64,000 nucleotides of DNA, taken from NCBI RefSeq assembly GCF_013389365.1, contig NZ_JACADJ010000017.1, positions 1-64,000 of the forward strand, read 5' to 3'. The notes below the pieces were generated by a model. That model made no database searches. It saw only the letters and a list, made by a program, of their open reading frames with translations, and was not told where the DNA came from. The stretch is from Desulfobacter latus. Lineage in GTDB: Bacteria > Desulfobacterota > Desulfobacteria > Desulfobacterales > Desulfobacteraceae. A program made the translations under genes and the position numbers. This document shows positions 10,101 through 17,118 of the stretch, piece after piece. The first letter of the stretch is position 1, and the number at the start of each line of letters is the position of its first letter.

Positions 10101-11278
10101 TTAACGTACTCCTCCAGAATTCGAGTAATCAGACTGGATTCACGGCTACTTCTGAAAAGCGCTTTGTTGGAAAGGGCTTGATCTTCCGGGGCCTCATATT
10201 TAAGCAGCATTTTGGCCGAGAGAATTCCCCCGCGTTTTTCAGGGGCACCAAATTTATGCAGCATCACTCCCATGGATTGCGTCTGGGTGTTCAATACCCT
10301 GTCTTGCCCACTGATCAGGCCGAAAAGAGGGTATTGAATCGTCGTGAGCGCACAGATATTCTCCCATGTCTTAATGGGGATTTTCTGCTTGTTGCGATCC
10401 ATAAGATATTGTTCCGCTTTGGCAGAAAAGCTTTGCAGCAGAAAAACATCCCGATGACGAAGCATTTCAATCAACGCCGGATGAATACCGGTAATAAGCG
10501 CGGAGTCGATATAATTGTTCCAGAATCCAAAAGGATGCCCATGCGCCGGTTTTTGCAAAATGAAAAATGCTTTGTAAAACAGTGGAAGCAAAGGGCTTTT
10601 ACTGCCCTGTCCGGTACCATGTCCCATCATATTTTTTGCGGTATTTTCATATTCTTTGCTCACATTGAGCCAATCATTGGAGAGTGCATGAAAAAAACCC
10701 TTTTCCAGGCAGCTTTGAATAAAATTGCCAAATGCATAGGAAAGGTCTTTCAGACATGAATACCCGGAATGATTTGGATCAATGTCCGGAGCATCCAGAA
10801 GATTTTTGACCTGAAGGTTATTTACCCCGAGTTTGAAAACTCGATTGGCCTCTTCCGGATCGGATACGCTGAAAATTTCTTCATAATGAGGGATATGGCA
10901 AAACGGCAGGAAATGGTCATTTTGAGTCTCTTTATGAAGTTGCTCATACAGTCGAATCAAATTTCTATAGGAATGGATTTCCGGAAGCAGCCATTGAAAT
11001 TCCTTTTCAACGGTGAGCTCTTCCGGGAACTCGGGTGAAGCCTCGAAAATAACGCTATCACACTCTTTTTTGAACTCATCCAATGCGTACCACAACCCTG
11101 TCAAAATGACTTCAATAGGTGTTCCATTGATTTGTTTGGGCTTGGATGTTTTTTTGGAATCCTTTGCTTTAGGTTTGAGTCCAAGAATTTTGTCCTTGAT
11201 AAAGACAAAATCGGTTTTCAGCAGACGTTTTCGGGAACCTTGGGTGTTGTTTCGATATAATCGGCAAGGCATCCCCAA
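7097..11278 (-). CDS. HerA/FtsK-like ATPase, phosphorothioation-associated (5' end disrupted)
   Basis: The longest uninterrupted frame gives 1393 residues from a TTG at 11278 (an ATG follows at 11272). The C-terminal third is a HerA/FtsK-type motor: Walker A FGQSGAGKTYA around residues 1043-1053 and Walker B RVMVLDEIQNL around 1257-1267, followed by an ATQT sensor-like segment. The N-terminal two thirds have no motif I recognise. The overall plan recalls DptH/DndH-like ATPases of phosphorothioate-dependent restriction. The annotated start is doubtful: an in-frame stop lies at 11290, and strongly coding-like sequence continues upstream to 11628 in other frames (see the separate entry), so the native protein was probably about 100 residues longer. 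It overlaps the DUF4007-like gene by 8 bases. Confidence 0.65.
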   Translation of the reverse strand: MGMPCRLYRNNTQGSRKRLLKTDFVFIKDKILGLKPKAKDSKKTSKPKQINGTPIEVILTGLWYALDEFKKECDSVIFEASPEFPEELTVEKEFQWLLPEIHSYRNLIRLYEQLHKETQNDHFLPFCHIPHYEEIFSVSDPEEANRVFKLGVNNLQVKNLLDAPDIDPNHSGYSCLKDLSYAFGNFIQSCLEKGFFHALSNDWLNVSKEYENTAKNMMGHGTGQGSKSPLLPLFYKAFFILQKPAHGHPFGFWNNYIDSALITGIHPALIEMLRHRDVFLLQSFSAKAEQYLMDRNKQKIPIKTWENICALTTIQYPLFGLISGQDRVLNTQTQSMGVMLHKFGAPEKRGGILSAKMLLKYEAPEDQALSNKALFRSSRESSLITRILEEYVKIHPHAEDGISIAVINIRNIQAIIAGIDQFLEKRLRHRNDSDAPAYYLTLILLTKTGEDHVIAHWLEAWRQRWSGAESDNTHGYYSQCRLSISQRFVSAENEIRDYNNIVSRENYEVDITLLPNFIESGSGGNEFLTMAPYEVDYNNLKYPVVEMPCGNSDDPGAQNRRARIISNRQFKLATVHSEMSAVLKQQIGESHVVRTTGNFEKWVDLIDKIHGKSSWVVCIDPFIDERLIAQYNHTGMAKREIIGFASGLGAHGELNYTVSTEKASLHTIKKGIARQLNRLVGPWEPDHLDIGAHTIVTHARTLAGMSLVRATAPKDEYVRNLIACALVRSALPSQADQSGFLCDELISLDTYRHWFDDADTGSLPDLLRIVACIEDDGIVHISAHLIECKFANHADAHLEKAHDQLQLGLRHLIPTFLPSRSSHQGRHDQRYWWGQLQRLIAGKSKIAHHEYERVMASLEKVLGGYYTIEWHASALVFWKDQIGDQFVIDEQWPFDFDDQNMEMEVVSCGKDLIHSLCCDGDNTALIPIPRTSIIYRYGDGEDEKKSDGIDEKTEQELDGFSLLGNDSENASDTSEYETPPPEDPIGILEDIEGKETISPPDENKNKIPSRVFLGHAISNMTQTDKKIYWEFGHEQLNNRHFLIFGQSGAGKTYAIQSILYELSSLNQNSVILDYTNGFDANQLENEIVETVKPKQYYVADTPLPINPFRKQYNYINGRQSPEKVNNTASRVMSVFGSVYPLGDQQKSALYKAVKEGLQHYDKNMDLEKLIDILEEYSTEKGIKKNAATSLLSRIEPFVDQEPFKGDLPDSWKGFFQDITHRLHIIQMAGCAPDISQLITEFSLVDFYWYCRSNGSKDHPRVMVLDEIQNLNHKLESPLAKFLTEGRKFGISNILATQTIRNLQSEEQDRLFQAAHKLFFKPATPEIDEYAKLLEKTTSEAALKWRERLSTLQKGQCYSVGPVWNKGADKLYENKAYRIQITSLPERIKGNHYD

Positions 11279-11628
11279 AAATCCTCGTCAGATGAGAATT
11301 CCGGTAAATTTCCTGCTCAGCGTAGATTTGAAATTCATTGAATGCATTTTCAATCCAGGGGGGCAAAGGATGACCGTAATTGAGCGTTCCAAAGGGTATG
11401 GGGGACCACCCGGTAAAAATCCTGAAGGCCGGATTTGTCGGTTGCCATTTCGACGCCCACAAGAAGAATCACCATGGCAGAATATTTTCCGCTGCCATCG
11501 AGCTGTTTATTTCGAGACAAGGTGAGTTGATCTTTTTCGTCAACCCATCCCTCTTCTCGTATTTTTTCTATAAAATTATTGCTTTTAGAAAAATGGATAG
11601 TATCATGGCCAAATAAATTTGGAATTAC
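11218..11628 (-). pseudogene. Frameshifted 5' end of the HerA-like ATPase gene
   Basis: One frame is open from 11628 to a TGA at 11350 and encodes a convincing N terminus (for example SAMVILLVGVEMATDKSGL, then YRVVPHTLWNAQLRSSFAP). Just before that stop lies a run of six G (plus strand, 11358-11363); dropping one base joins it to a second frame reading PWIENAFNEFQIYAEQEIY. Around 11289-11297 coding character passes to a third frame (DEDFWGCLADYIETTPKV) that stops at 11218, and from there to the main frame (LKTDFVFIKDKILG). Three shifts in about 150 bases suggest real decay. The surrounding window has otherwise intact long genes, which argues against poor sequence. No ATG, GTG or TTG is available at the far 5' end of the first frame. 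Confidence 0.6.
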
Positions 11629-11687
11629 TCATTACTCAATGCAAAATTTTATTTCAATACTATCTTTGAAGGGTAGAGCCTATTTTA

Positions 11688-12608
11688 ATGGACATCAACA
11701 CCGCCAAAACCCTTTTTGATAATGTTACCATGTGGAAAAAAGGGGGGCAAAGAGCCCCTCACAAACCGCTGCTGATTCTTCTTGCCATCTCATATTGCGT
11801 TCAAGGCAACGGACGATTTACAAGTTTTGCTGAAATTAACGACAAATTGAAGCAACTTTTAATTGAGTTTGGCCCTACCCGGAAAAGTTATCGTCCGGAA
11901 TATCCTTTCTGGAGATTGCAACATGACGGGCTTTGGGAGTTAACCAATACAAACGCTTTTGCAAGTCAAGTGGGCAAAGGGGATGCCAAAAAAAAAGATC
12001 TGATCTCGTTTGACGTCCATGGCGGTTTTTCACAAGAAATCTATAATTTTTTGATGTCAAACCAAAATGAAATTCCCTCCATTGCCTCATCCATTCTGGA
12101 AAAAAATTTCCCATCATCAATTCATGAAGATATTTTGCAGGCGATTGGTCTTGACTTTGAGACTGATACCGGCATGAAAAAACGGCGTGATCCGAATTTC
12201 AGAGATAGAATTCTAAATGCTTATGAAAATCAATGCGCGGTCTGTGGATTTAATGTTCGGGTTGGTAACGCTCTGGTTGCACTTGAGGCAGCGCATATCA
12301 AATGGCATCAAGCTGGAGGGCCTGACCGCGAAGAAAATGGAGTTGCATTATGCGCTCTTCATCATAAATTGTTCGACAGAGGTGCTTTTACTTTATCGAA
12401 GGATATGAAGATCATGGTTTCAGATAGGGCCTATGGTACAAAGGGATTTAACGAGTGGCTTATGGCATTCCATGGAAAAAGTATTGCACAACCTCAAAGG
12501 CCGTCATTTTTTCCAGAGCCCAAGTTTTTGTCATGGCATGTGCGAGAAGTTTTTCAAGGATATGAAAGACATTATGATGCTTACACCAACGGGATTGAAA
12601 TATCTTAG
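11688..12608 (+). CDS. Phosphorothioated-DNA-binding HNH restriction endonuclease (ScoMcrA-like, type IV)
   Basis: A 306-residue two-domain protein. The N-terminal part matches the sulfur-binding domain of ScoMcrA-type enzymes: RAPHKPLLILLAIS (22-35) and the sulfur-pocket signature PEYPFWRLQHDGLWEL (70-85). The C-terminal HNH domain has CAVC (183-186), AAHIKWHQAG (201-210), ENGVALCALHHKLFD (216-230), i.e. zinc-binding cysteines and the catalytic histidine/asparagine pattern. Such enzymes recognise phosphorothioate-modified DNA and cut nearby. It is divergent from the phosphorothioation-associated operon; the intervening 60-400 bases hold the decayed 5' end of the HerA-like gene and presumably both promoters. 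An IscB element lies 140 bases downstream in the opposite orientation. Confidence 0.85.
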   Translation: MDINTAKTLFDNVTMWKKGGQRAPHKPLLILLAISYCVQGNGRFTSFAEINDKLKQLLIEFGPTRKSYRPEYPFWRLQHDGLWELTNTNAFASQVGKGDAKKKDLISFDVHGGFSQEIYNFLMSNQNEIPSIASSILEKNFPSSIHEDILQAIGLDFETDTGMKKRRDPNFRDRILNAYENQCAVCGFNVRVGNALVALEAAHIKWHQAGGPDREENGVALCALHHKLFDRGAFTLSKDMKIMVSDRAYGTKGFNEWLMAFHGKSIAQPQRPSFFPEPKFLSWHVREVFQGYERHYDAYTNGIEIS

Positions 12609-12748
12609 CGAAAAAAAATCCGGCCTTTTAAGCAGCAGCTCCATCTCTACTTGCAGATAGTTTTTACCTTGCTGAACATGCGCGGCTGAAATGTAAAAAG
12701 TGCTTTTCTGCTTCGGAAGTTTCCGGCCTTCCTGATGGTGCTTTTCAT

Positions 12749-12805
12749 AAAATGCGGCAAGGAAACCCCTGAGTCTTTAGGTCAGGGGAGGAATGCCGCC
12801 CTCCT
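12749..12805 (-). promoter_or_regulatory. Right-end stem-loop with embedded Shine-Dalgarno, copy 1
   Basis: On the minus strand the right end reads TAAGGAGGGCGGCA, then a CCCCTGA/TCAGGGG hairpin, then TGCCGC, ATTTT and the host ATG. The outer arms GCGGCA/TGCCGC can pair, enclosing the inner hairpin, which would place AAGGAG only about five unpaired bases from the host ATG. The ATG opens a frame of 25 codons that does not resemble a gene. Confidence 0.5.
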
Positions 12806-12836
12806 TATAATAATTTAGTAGCCCAGGCACGAAACC

Positions 12837-14129
12837 TCAGCACGTCGTATTGTAGGAATAACCGTCAGATGCATGAAGCAGCCTGCAATATTTCCAGCTA
12901 ATGCCCTGTACTGTTTTGTCCACTGTTTTAATGTTAAACGAACCGCTTTTTCTGACAGCGACGCGCCCGATGTACGTTCCAACCTTTTTGCCGGAAGTGA
13001 CAACCGCCTTGACGATCTCGCCCGTCTGAAATCCTTTGACTTTTTTCTCAGTTGACTTTGCTGTTGTCCGGGGGAATCCGAACTTGTTTACCCTGCACAT
13101 CTGCCTTGAACCATGACCGTCTGCCTTTACAATCAACACGGTTTTGTCGATCTGAAACATCTTTTCAGGTGTGCTTTTGCCTACACAGGCGGCATCGAGC
13201 CAATGCGTTTTGTGAAGTCCCCTAGTCGTCCGGTTGAATTTTGTCAGACCGCCGGAGCCGATTTCAACCGGCAGTCCGGTTTTTTTCAAGGTACGGAACA
13301 AGTCCCATCGGGTCGCATTAACGGCGCCCGCATCCTTGAGCGGCATTTTGGACTGTTTTTGAATTCGTTTCAACAGTCGCGGTTTCCTTGAAAGGAACTG
13401 TTCGAGTGGTTTGTTCCCCTTCTTCCTGTTGCACGCCGTACAGGCCAGTGTCAGATTGCTGACTCTGTTTGAACCGCCTTTCGATCTCGGCACGATATGT
13501 TCAATCTCCAATGGGATATCTGTTTTTCCGCAGTAGGCACACGTTCTGTCCCACTTCTCCAGAAGGTATTCCCGTACCTCATAGCCCATGAGTTCCCCCT
13601 GCTGATACGCGACACCTGATATTTCGGGATTCTGTATTTTCTGCATGTCAAACCGAACCAATTCCATTGAAATTGCCTGAATATTGCAAAACCGGCACAA
13701 CCGGTTGACCCAGGTTTCGATATTGTGAATCCGGCTTTTTAATGAAGGCGGCAACCATCCTTCCGCCCTGGTCCGGTTATCAAAGCGCGGCTTCCGGTAT
13801 CGCGTTTTCCGGTTTCTCCGGGATCTTCTGATGGCTCGTCTTGATTCCAGATTATTTTTGATCTGCTGGCCTCGATGTCTCAGTTCCATGGCAAAAACAA
13901 TCTCTCCGGTATCGTCGTTAATCACGGCAATTCCGGTGTCTCTACTGCCCGGATCAATCTTGATCCGCAACGGGTTTGATGCCACGTCCAAAACGGTCTC
14001 TTTCAAAATGATTGTGAAGGGGAACTGTCTGAAAACTGCGGCTTTCCCTTCTGTCAAAAGCAGTCTTGCTTTTGCCGGATGTACCGGATTCTGCGGCTTT
14101 TTGTTTGTATCCAGAACAAATACACTCAA
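12837..14129 (-). CDS. iscB: IscB RNA-guided nuclease (Cas9 ancestor family), copy 1
   Basis: A 430-residue IscB. Domains in order: PLMP domain (1-50; VFVLDTNKKPQNPVHPAKAR), RuvC-I with the catalytic Asp in IKIDPGSRDTGIAV (about 56-69), arginine-rich bridge helix (SRRAIRRSRRNRKTRYRK, 96-113), RuvC-II with Glu in ISMELVRF (153-160), HNH with CAYC and LEIEHIVPRSKGG (197-219) plus CTAC, and RuvC-III with HWLDAACVG (309-317). All nuclease residues appear present, so both strands should be cut under guidance of the omega RNA encoded just upstream. Translation starts at TTG (14129) behind GAGGA. At 430 aa it is compact compared with the 496-aa OgeuIscB. Nearly identical to the copy at 57457-58749, so a recent transposition. 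Confidence 0.93.
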   Translation of the reverse strand: MSVFVLDTNKKPQNPVHPAKARLLLTEGKAAVFRQFPFTIILKETVLDVASNPLRIKIDPGSRDTGIAVINDDTGEIVFAMELRHRGQQIKNNLESRRAIRRSRRNRKTRYRKPRFDNRTRAEGWLPPSLKSRIHNIETWVNRLCRFCNIQAISMELVRFDMQKIQNPEISGVAYQQGELMGYEVREYLLEKWDRTCAYCGKTDIPLEIEHIVPRSKGGSNRVSNLTLACTACNRKKGNKPLEQFLSRKPRLLKRIQKQSKMPLKDAGAVNATRWDLFRTLKKTGLPVEIGSGGLTKFNRTTRGLHKTHWLDAACVGKSTPEKMFQIDKTVLIVKADGHGSRQMCRVNKFGFPRTTAKSTEKKVKGFQTGEIVKAVVTSGKKVGTYIGRVAVRKSGSFNIKTVDKTVQGISWKYCRLLHASDGYSYNTTC

Positions 14130-14365
14130 TTTAAAAATCCTCTTGTTTCCAAGGTAATGTTTGCCTCGTCAATGTTATGATCGGGTTTGGCGCAAGCAGC
14201 ACCGGCTTAACCCCTTAAACCTGTTTAACCACTTGCCGTAGAACCTGGAGCTGGCGAACACCCCAGGGTACCTATTTCCGATCTAACGTAGTGCTCGAAG
14301 CACTTAGACTGGTCAACTTTGGGGCCTTTTCAAGCCCCTCGGTCTTCAGCCGAGGGGTAGTTGAC
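14130..14365 (-). ncRNA. Omega RNA (HEARO) of IscB copy 1
   Basis: A 236-bp region between the element's left end and iscB, conserved in all three copies. The 5' part folds as GTCAAC paired with GTTGAC, enclosing the CCCCTCGG/CCGAGGGG hairpin; further on a GTGCTTCGAGCAC hairpin and G/C-rich stems follow. This matches the HEARO class (HNH endonuclease-associated RNA and ORF), now known as omega RNA. The guide is the sequence 5' of GTCAAC, here GGCTCTTTTGGCAGAC (minus strand of 14366-14381). Confidence 0.82.
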
Positions 14366-14404
14366 GTCTGCCAAAAGAGCCGCGGTTTATTTCAGTATCA
14401 AATT

Positions 14405-14857
14405 TCATAAAATGCGGCAAGGAAACCCCTGAGTCTTTAGCTCAGGGGAGGAATTGCCGTCCTCCTTATAATTAAGATAGTAGCCCAGGCACCGGACCTT
14501 AGCACTCTGAAAAATCTTTTCAGGTGTGCTTGTCCCGACACAGGCCGCATCGAGCCAATGCGTTTTGTAAAGTCCCATGGTCGTCCGGTTGAATTTTGTC
14601 AGACCGCCGGAGCCGGTTTCAACCGGCAGTCCGGTTTTTTTCAAGGTACGGAACAAGTCCCATCGGGTCGTGTTGACGGCGCCCGCATCCTTGAGCGGCA
14701 TTTTGGACTGTTTTTGAATTCGTTTCAACAGTCGCGGTTTCTTTGAGGGGAACTGTCTGAAAACCGCGGTTTTTCCTTCTGTCAAAAGCACTCTTGCCTT
14801 TGCCGGATGCACCGGATTCTGCGGCTTTTTGTTTGTATCCAGAACAAATACACTCAA
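14405..14857 (-). pseudogene. Internally deleted iscB (miniature element ORF), copy 2
   Basis: A 150-codon remnant of iscB. It keeps the PLMP start (same TTG and leader as copy 1), then jumps after residue 37 to the segment SKKPRLLKRIQKQSK, deleting RuvC-I, the bridge helix, RuvC-II and the HNH domain. A second deletion after STPEKIFQ removes most of the C-terminal domain, leaving only right-end sequence in frame. The first deletion lies between two GGAACTGT repeats still visible in copy 1 (near 13393 and 14020), consistent with recombination or slippage at microhomology. RuvC-III (HWLDAACVG) survives but no active nuclease can result. The frame stops in the TGA of the host ATGA. Confidence 0.88.
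14409..14467 (-). promoter_or_regulatory. Right-end stem-loop with embedded Shine-Dalgarno, copy 2
   Basis: Same architecture as copies 1 and 3: AAGGAGGACGGCAA, inner hairpin CCCCTGAG/CTCAGGGG, TTGCCGC, ATTTT, ATG. The host ATG opens the frame ATG AAA TTT GAT ACT GAA ATA AAC, which runs 14 codons and then into the left end of copy 1. Confidence 0.45.
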
Positions 14858-15093
14858 TTTAAAAATCCTCTTGTTTCCAAGGTAATGTTTGCCGCGTCAA
14901 TGTTATGACCGGGTTTGGCGCAAGCAGCACCGGTTTAACCCCTTAGACCTGTTTAACCACTTGCCGTAGAACCTGGAGCCGGCGAGCACCCCAGGGTACC
15001 TGTTTCCGATCTAACGTAGTGTTCGAAGCACTTAGACTGGTCAACTTTGGGGCTTTTTCAGGCCCCTCGGTCTTCAGCCGAGGGGTAGTTGAC
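14858..15093 (-). ncRNA. Omega RNA (HEARO) of the miniature copy 2
   Basis: A 236-bp region collinear with the omega RNAs of copies 1 and 3, with scattered substitutions but intact GTCAAC/GTTGAC and CCCCTCGG/CCGAGGGG stems. The guide read from the left flank (15094-15109, minus strand) is AAAATCCGGAACTGGA, i.e. the end of the aldehyde oxidoreductase coding sequence. Lacking its own nuclease, it would need IscB from copy 1 or 3. Confidence 0.78.
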
Positions 15094-16837
15094 TCCAGTT
15101 CCGGATTTTTTGGTAGTCATTGAACATAAAATCCATTTCATCCTTGGTTATGGCGGCCCCGGAGTCTTTAAGCGGCGTGAAAAAAGCCGGTGCCAGGGTC
15201 TCGTCTTCCGGGGTCATGCCTTCCCTCTGGTTGAATTCCCGGGCCTTGGCTGCCACGTTCAGGGCAATGCCGGCCAAGTTCTCCTGTGATCCGTTGATGC
15301 CTGTTGCCGCCGTGACCATCTCTCCGAGCAGTTCCCAGGGGTAAAGATCCCGGTAGAACTTGCACAGGATCATGGTGTCAAACAGGGTGAGCCTGTCTTC
15401 AAAGTCAATAAAGAGTTTTGCCTTGCCTTTTGTCTGTTTGGGATCAATCATGCCTGACAGTTCCGGCTTGTAAAAGGTCGCCCGCAGATGGCAGGCACCC
15501 CGGTCCGAGGCGGCATAGGCCAGGCCCATGCCCTTGAGTACCCTGGGGTCGTAGCCTGCCGGTTCCATGCCTTTGACATGAACGGCCTGGTCCTCCAGAC
15601 CGTAAACTGCGGCGGCGTGACGAATGCCTTTGGCCAGGGTTTGGCCGATGCCCGCTTCATTGGTCCCAATTTTGACTAGTAGTTCTTCGATGGCCCGGGC
15701 GTCACCGAATTGAATGGCATAGTCGGATTTTCCCTGTTCGTGGGCCATCATGGCAAAGGATACCAGATTGCCGGCAGTGATGGTGTCTATCCCCAGACTG
15801 TCGCAGACATGGTTGAGCCGGACAATCTCTTCCACCTCCTCTACCATGCACAGGCCGCCAAAGGTGTATAAGGTTTCGTACTCCGGTCCCTCCAGCACCA
15901 GGCCCTTGTGGGCCCCCTGGGTGACTTTTGTCATCCGGCCGCAGGAAAGATAGCATTTGGCGCAGGCATGGGGGGTGACGTCGCATTGGCTGTGCAGGGC
16001 ATCTGATGATATCTTTTCCCAATGGGGGGCATATCCTTTGGTCCAGTACCGGGTGGGAAAGGCCCCGGCGTTGTTCATGATCTTTACCATCTGGGAGGTG
16101 CCCATGGATTTGTAGGCCTGGACCACGGGATGATCCTTGGCCTCGGCAGCCATGCTCTTTGCAAGCTGGGTCAGTCCTTTTTTATCAAAAACCTCCCGTT
16201 TTTTGTTGCCGGTAAAAACAATGGCCTTCAGATTTTTTGAACCCATGACCGTGCCGGTGCCGGCCCGTCCCGCACACCGCCAGCCATCGTTTTTAATGAT
16301 GGAAAATTTGACCCCGGCCTCAGCAGCAGGGCCGATCACGCTGAGTCCGGTTTTCCAGCCTTTGGGATATTTGTCGCTGAATCCGGCTTTAACGGCTGCC
16401 TCGGTCTCAAAGGTGTCTTTGCCGGCAAGGTGACGGGCGTCGTGGAAAAAGGCCCCTTCCGGGGTGATTTCCATCAGGGTCAGGCCATCTGACCTGCCGT
16501 GGATGACAATGGCGTCAAAGCCTGTGGCGGCAATGGCTTCAGGGACCTTGCCCCCGGAATAGGATTCGGCATAAAGACCGGTCAAAGGGGATTTTGTAAA
16601 GACCCCGTACCTGGAACTGCCCCAGGTGGCGGTGCCCGTTACAGCGCCCGTAGCAAAGATCAGCCGGTTCTCCGGCGAAAGGGGATCAATACCCGGCGGG
16701 TTCAGCTCTGTCAGCAGCCAGGTGGCAAGCCCCTTGCCGCCCAGAAAGTTTTCGTAAACCGCCTGATCCCCAGGCTTAATCTCAGCCGTCTGATTAGACA
16801 GATCCACGTAAAGAATTTGATTAAAAAAACCTTTCAT
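15074..16837 (-). CDS. Tungsten-type aldehyde:ferredoxin oxidoreductase, C terminus altered by element insertion
   Basis: About 587 residues from the ATG at 16837, which has AAGGAG six bases upstream (an earlier ATG at 16843 lies too close to it). The N-terminal domain (NQILYVDLSNQTAEI, then FLGGKGLATWLL and the glycine-rich WGSSRYGVFTKSPLTG) is the bis-pterin-binding AOR domain. The [4Fe-4S] ligands are CAKCYLSC (a CxxCxxxC) with a later Cys in TMILCKFY. The enzyme oxidises aldehydes to acids with ferredoxin as acceptor in the cytoplasm. The last residues QLPLG and the stop are encoded by the IscB element: host sequence ends at 15094. Rejoining the flanks gives IRNWNEI-stop, where the W-N/D-E pattern is typical of this family's C terminus. 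No partner gene is adjacent. Confidence 0.9.
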   Translation of the reverse strand: MKGFFNQILYVDLSNQTAEIKPGDQAVYENFLGGKGLATWLLTELNPPGIDPLSPENRLIFATGAVTGTATWGSSRYGVFTKSPLTGLYAESYSGGKVPEAIAATGFDAIVIHGRSDGLTLMEITPEGAFFHDARHLAGKDTFETEAAVKAGFSDKYPKGWKTGLSVIGPAAEAGVKFSIIKNDGWRCAGRAGTGTVMGSKNLKAIVFTGNKKREVFDKKGLTQLAKSMAAEAKDHPVVQAYKSMGTSQMVKIMNNAGAFPTRYWTKGYAPHWEKISSDALHSQCDVTPHACAKCYLSCGRMTKVTQGAHKGLVLEGPEYETLYTFGGLCMVEEVEEIVRLNHVCDSLGIDTITAGNLVSFAMMAHEQGKSDYAIQFGDARAIEELLVKIGTNEAGIGQTLAKGIRHAAAVYGLEDQAVHVKGMEPAGYDPRVLKGMGLAYAASDRGACHLRATFYKPELSGMIDPKQTKGKAKLFIDFEDRLTLFDTMILCKFYRDLYPWELLGEMVTAATGINGSQENLAGIALNVAAKAREFNQREGMTPEDETLAPAFFTPLKDSGAAITKDEMDFMFNDYQKIRNWSQLPLG

Positions 16838-17118
16838 TTTCATCTCCTTTTTCCCTTGAAATACCTATCTGCTACAGCAATATTTTTTGTCCGGGACAGC
16901 TCTCACCAATGTATTATATGCCGTACATATCCTGACAGAAAATGCCGACTATTACGAGCTATCTTAATATTCTGATCAAGTTAATCAAGTTATTATTCGT
17001 AGTCGGTAGAACACATAGGGGGCCACAAAGGTCCAAACAAGGTTACTGAGTCTGATTTTATCAATCTTTTTTCAACTTTCACCCAAAAATTCAGCTAAAT
17101 AACTTTGCCAATAGTTGA

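Larger units (their letters stand above)
12749..14365 (-). mobile_element. IscB/HEARO element, copy 1 (intact)
   Basis: A 1617-bp unit, the same length as the copy at 57221-58837. On the minus strand it begins with GTCAAC (14365) and ends in GCATTTT (12749), directly followed by ATGAAAAGC from the host. It contains an omega RNA region, an intact iscB gene and a hairpin right end. No target duplication is seen, as expected for IS200/IS605-like single-strand transposition. No TnpA transposase is in the element, so mobility would need one in trans. The 16 bases 5' of the left end (14366-14381, read on the minus strand as GGCTCTTTTGGCAGAC) would be the guide. Confidence 0.88.
14409..15093 (-). 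mobile_element. Miniature IscB/HEARO element, copy 2
   Basis: A 685-bp derivative of the 1617-bp element. Left end GTCAAC at 15093, right end GCATTTT at 14409, followed by host ATGAAATTT. Both ends and the full 236-bp omega RNA are retained while iscB is mostly lost, so it could be served in trans by the intact copies. It is in the same orientation as copy 1 and separated from it by only 43 bp (14366-14408). Its left flank is the 3' end of the aldehyde oxidoreductase gene. Confidence 0.85.

Noticed and set aside
10088-10759. A 223-codon plus-strand frame inside the HerA-like ATPase gene
   Set aside because: It is antisense to a frame with clear domain structure, has no recognisable motif and an unnatural composition; treated as a shadow.
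12749-15093. IS605 element with TnpB
   Set aside because: The protein has an HNH domain inside RuvC and a PLMP N terminus, and its RNA is upstream of the gene; that is IscB, not TnpB.
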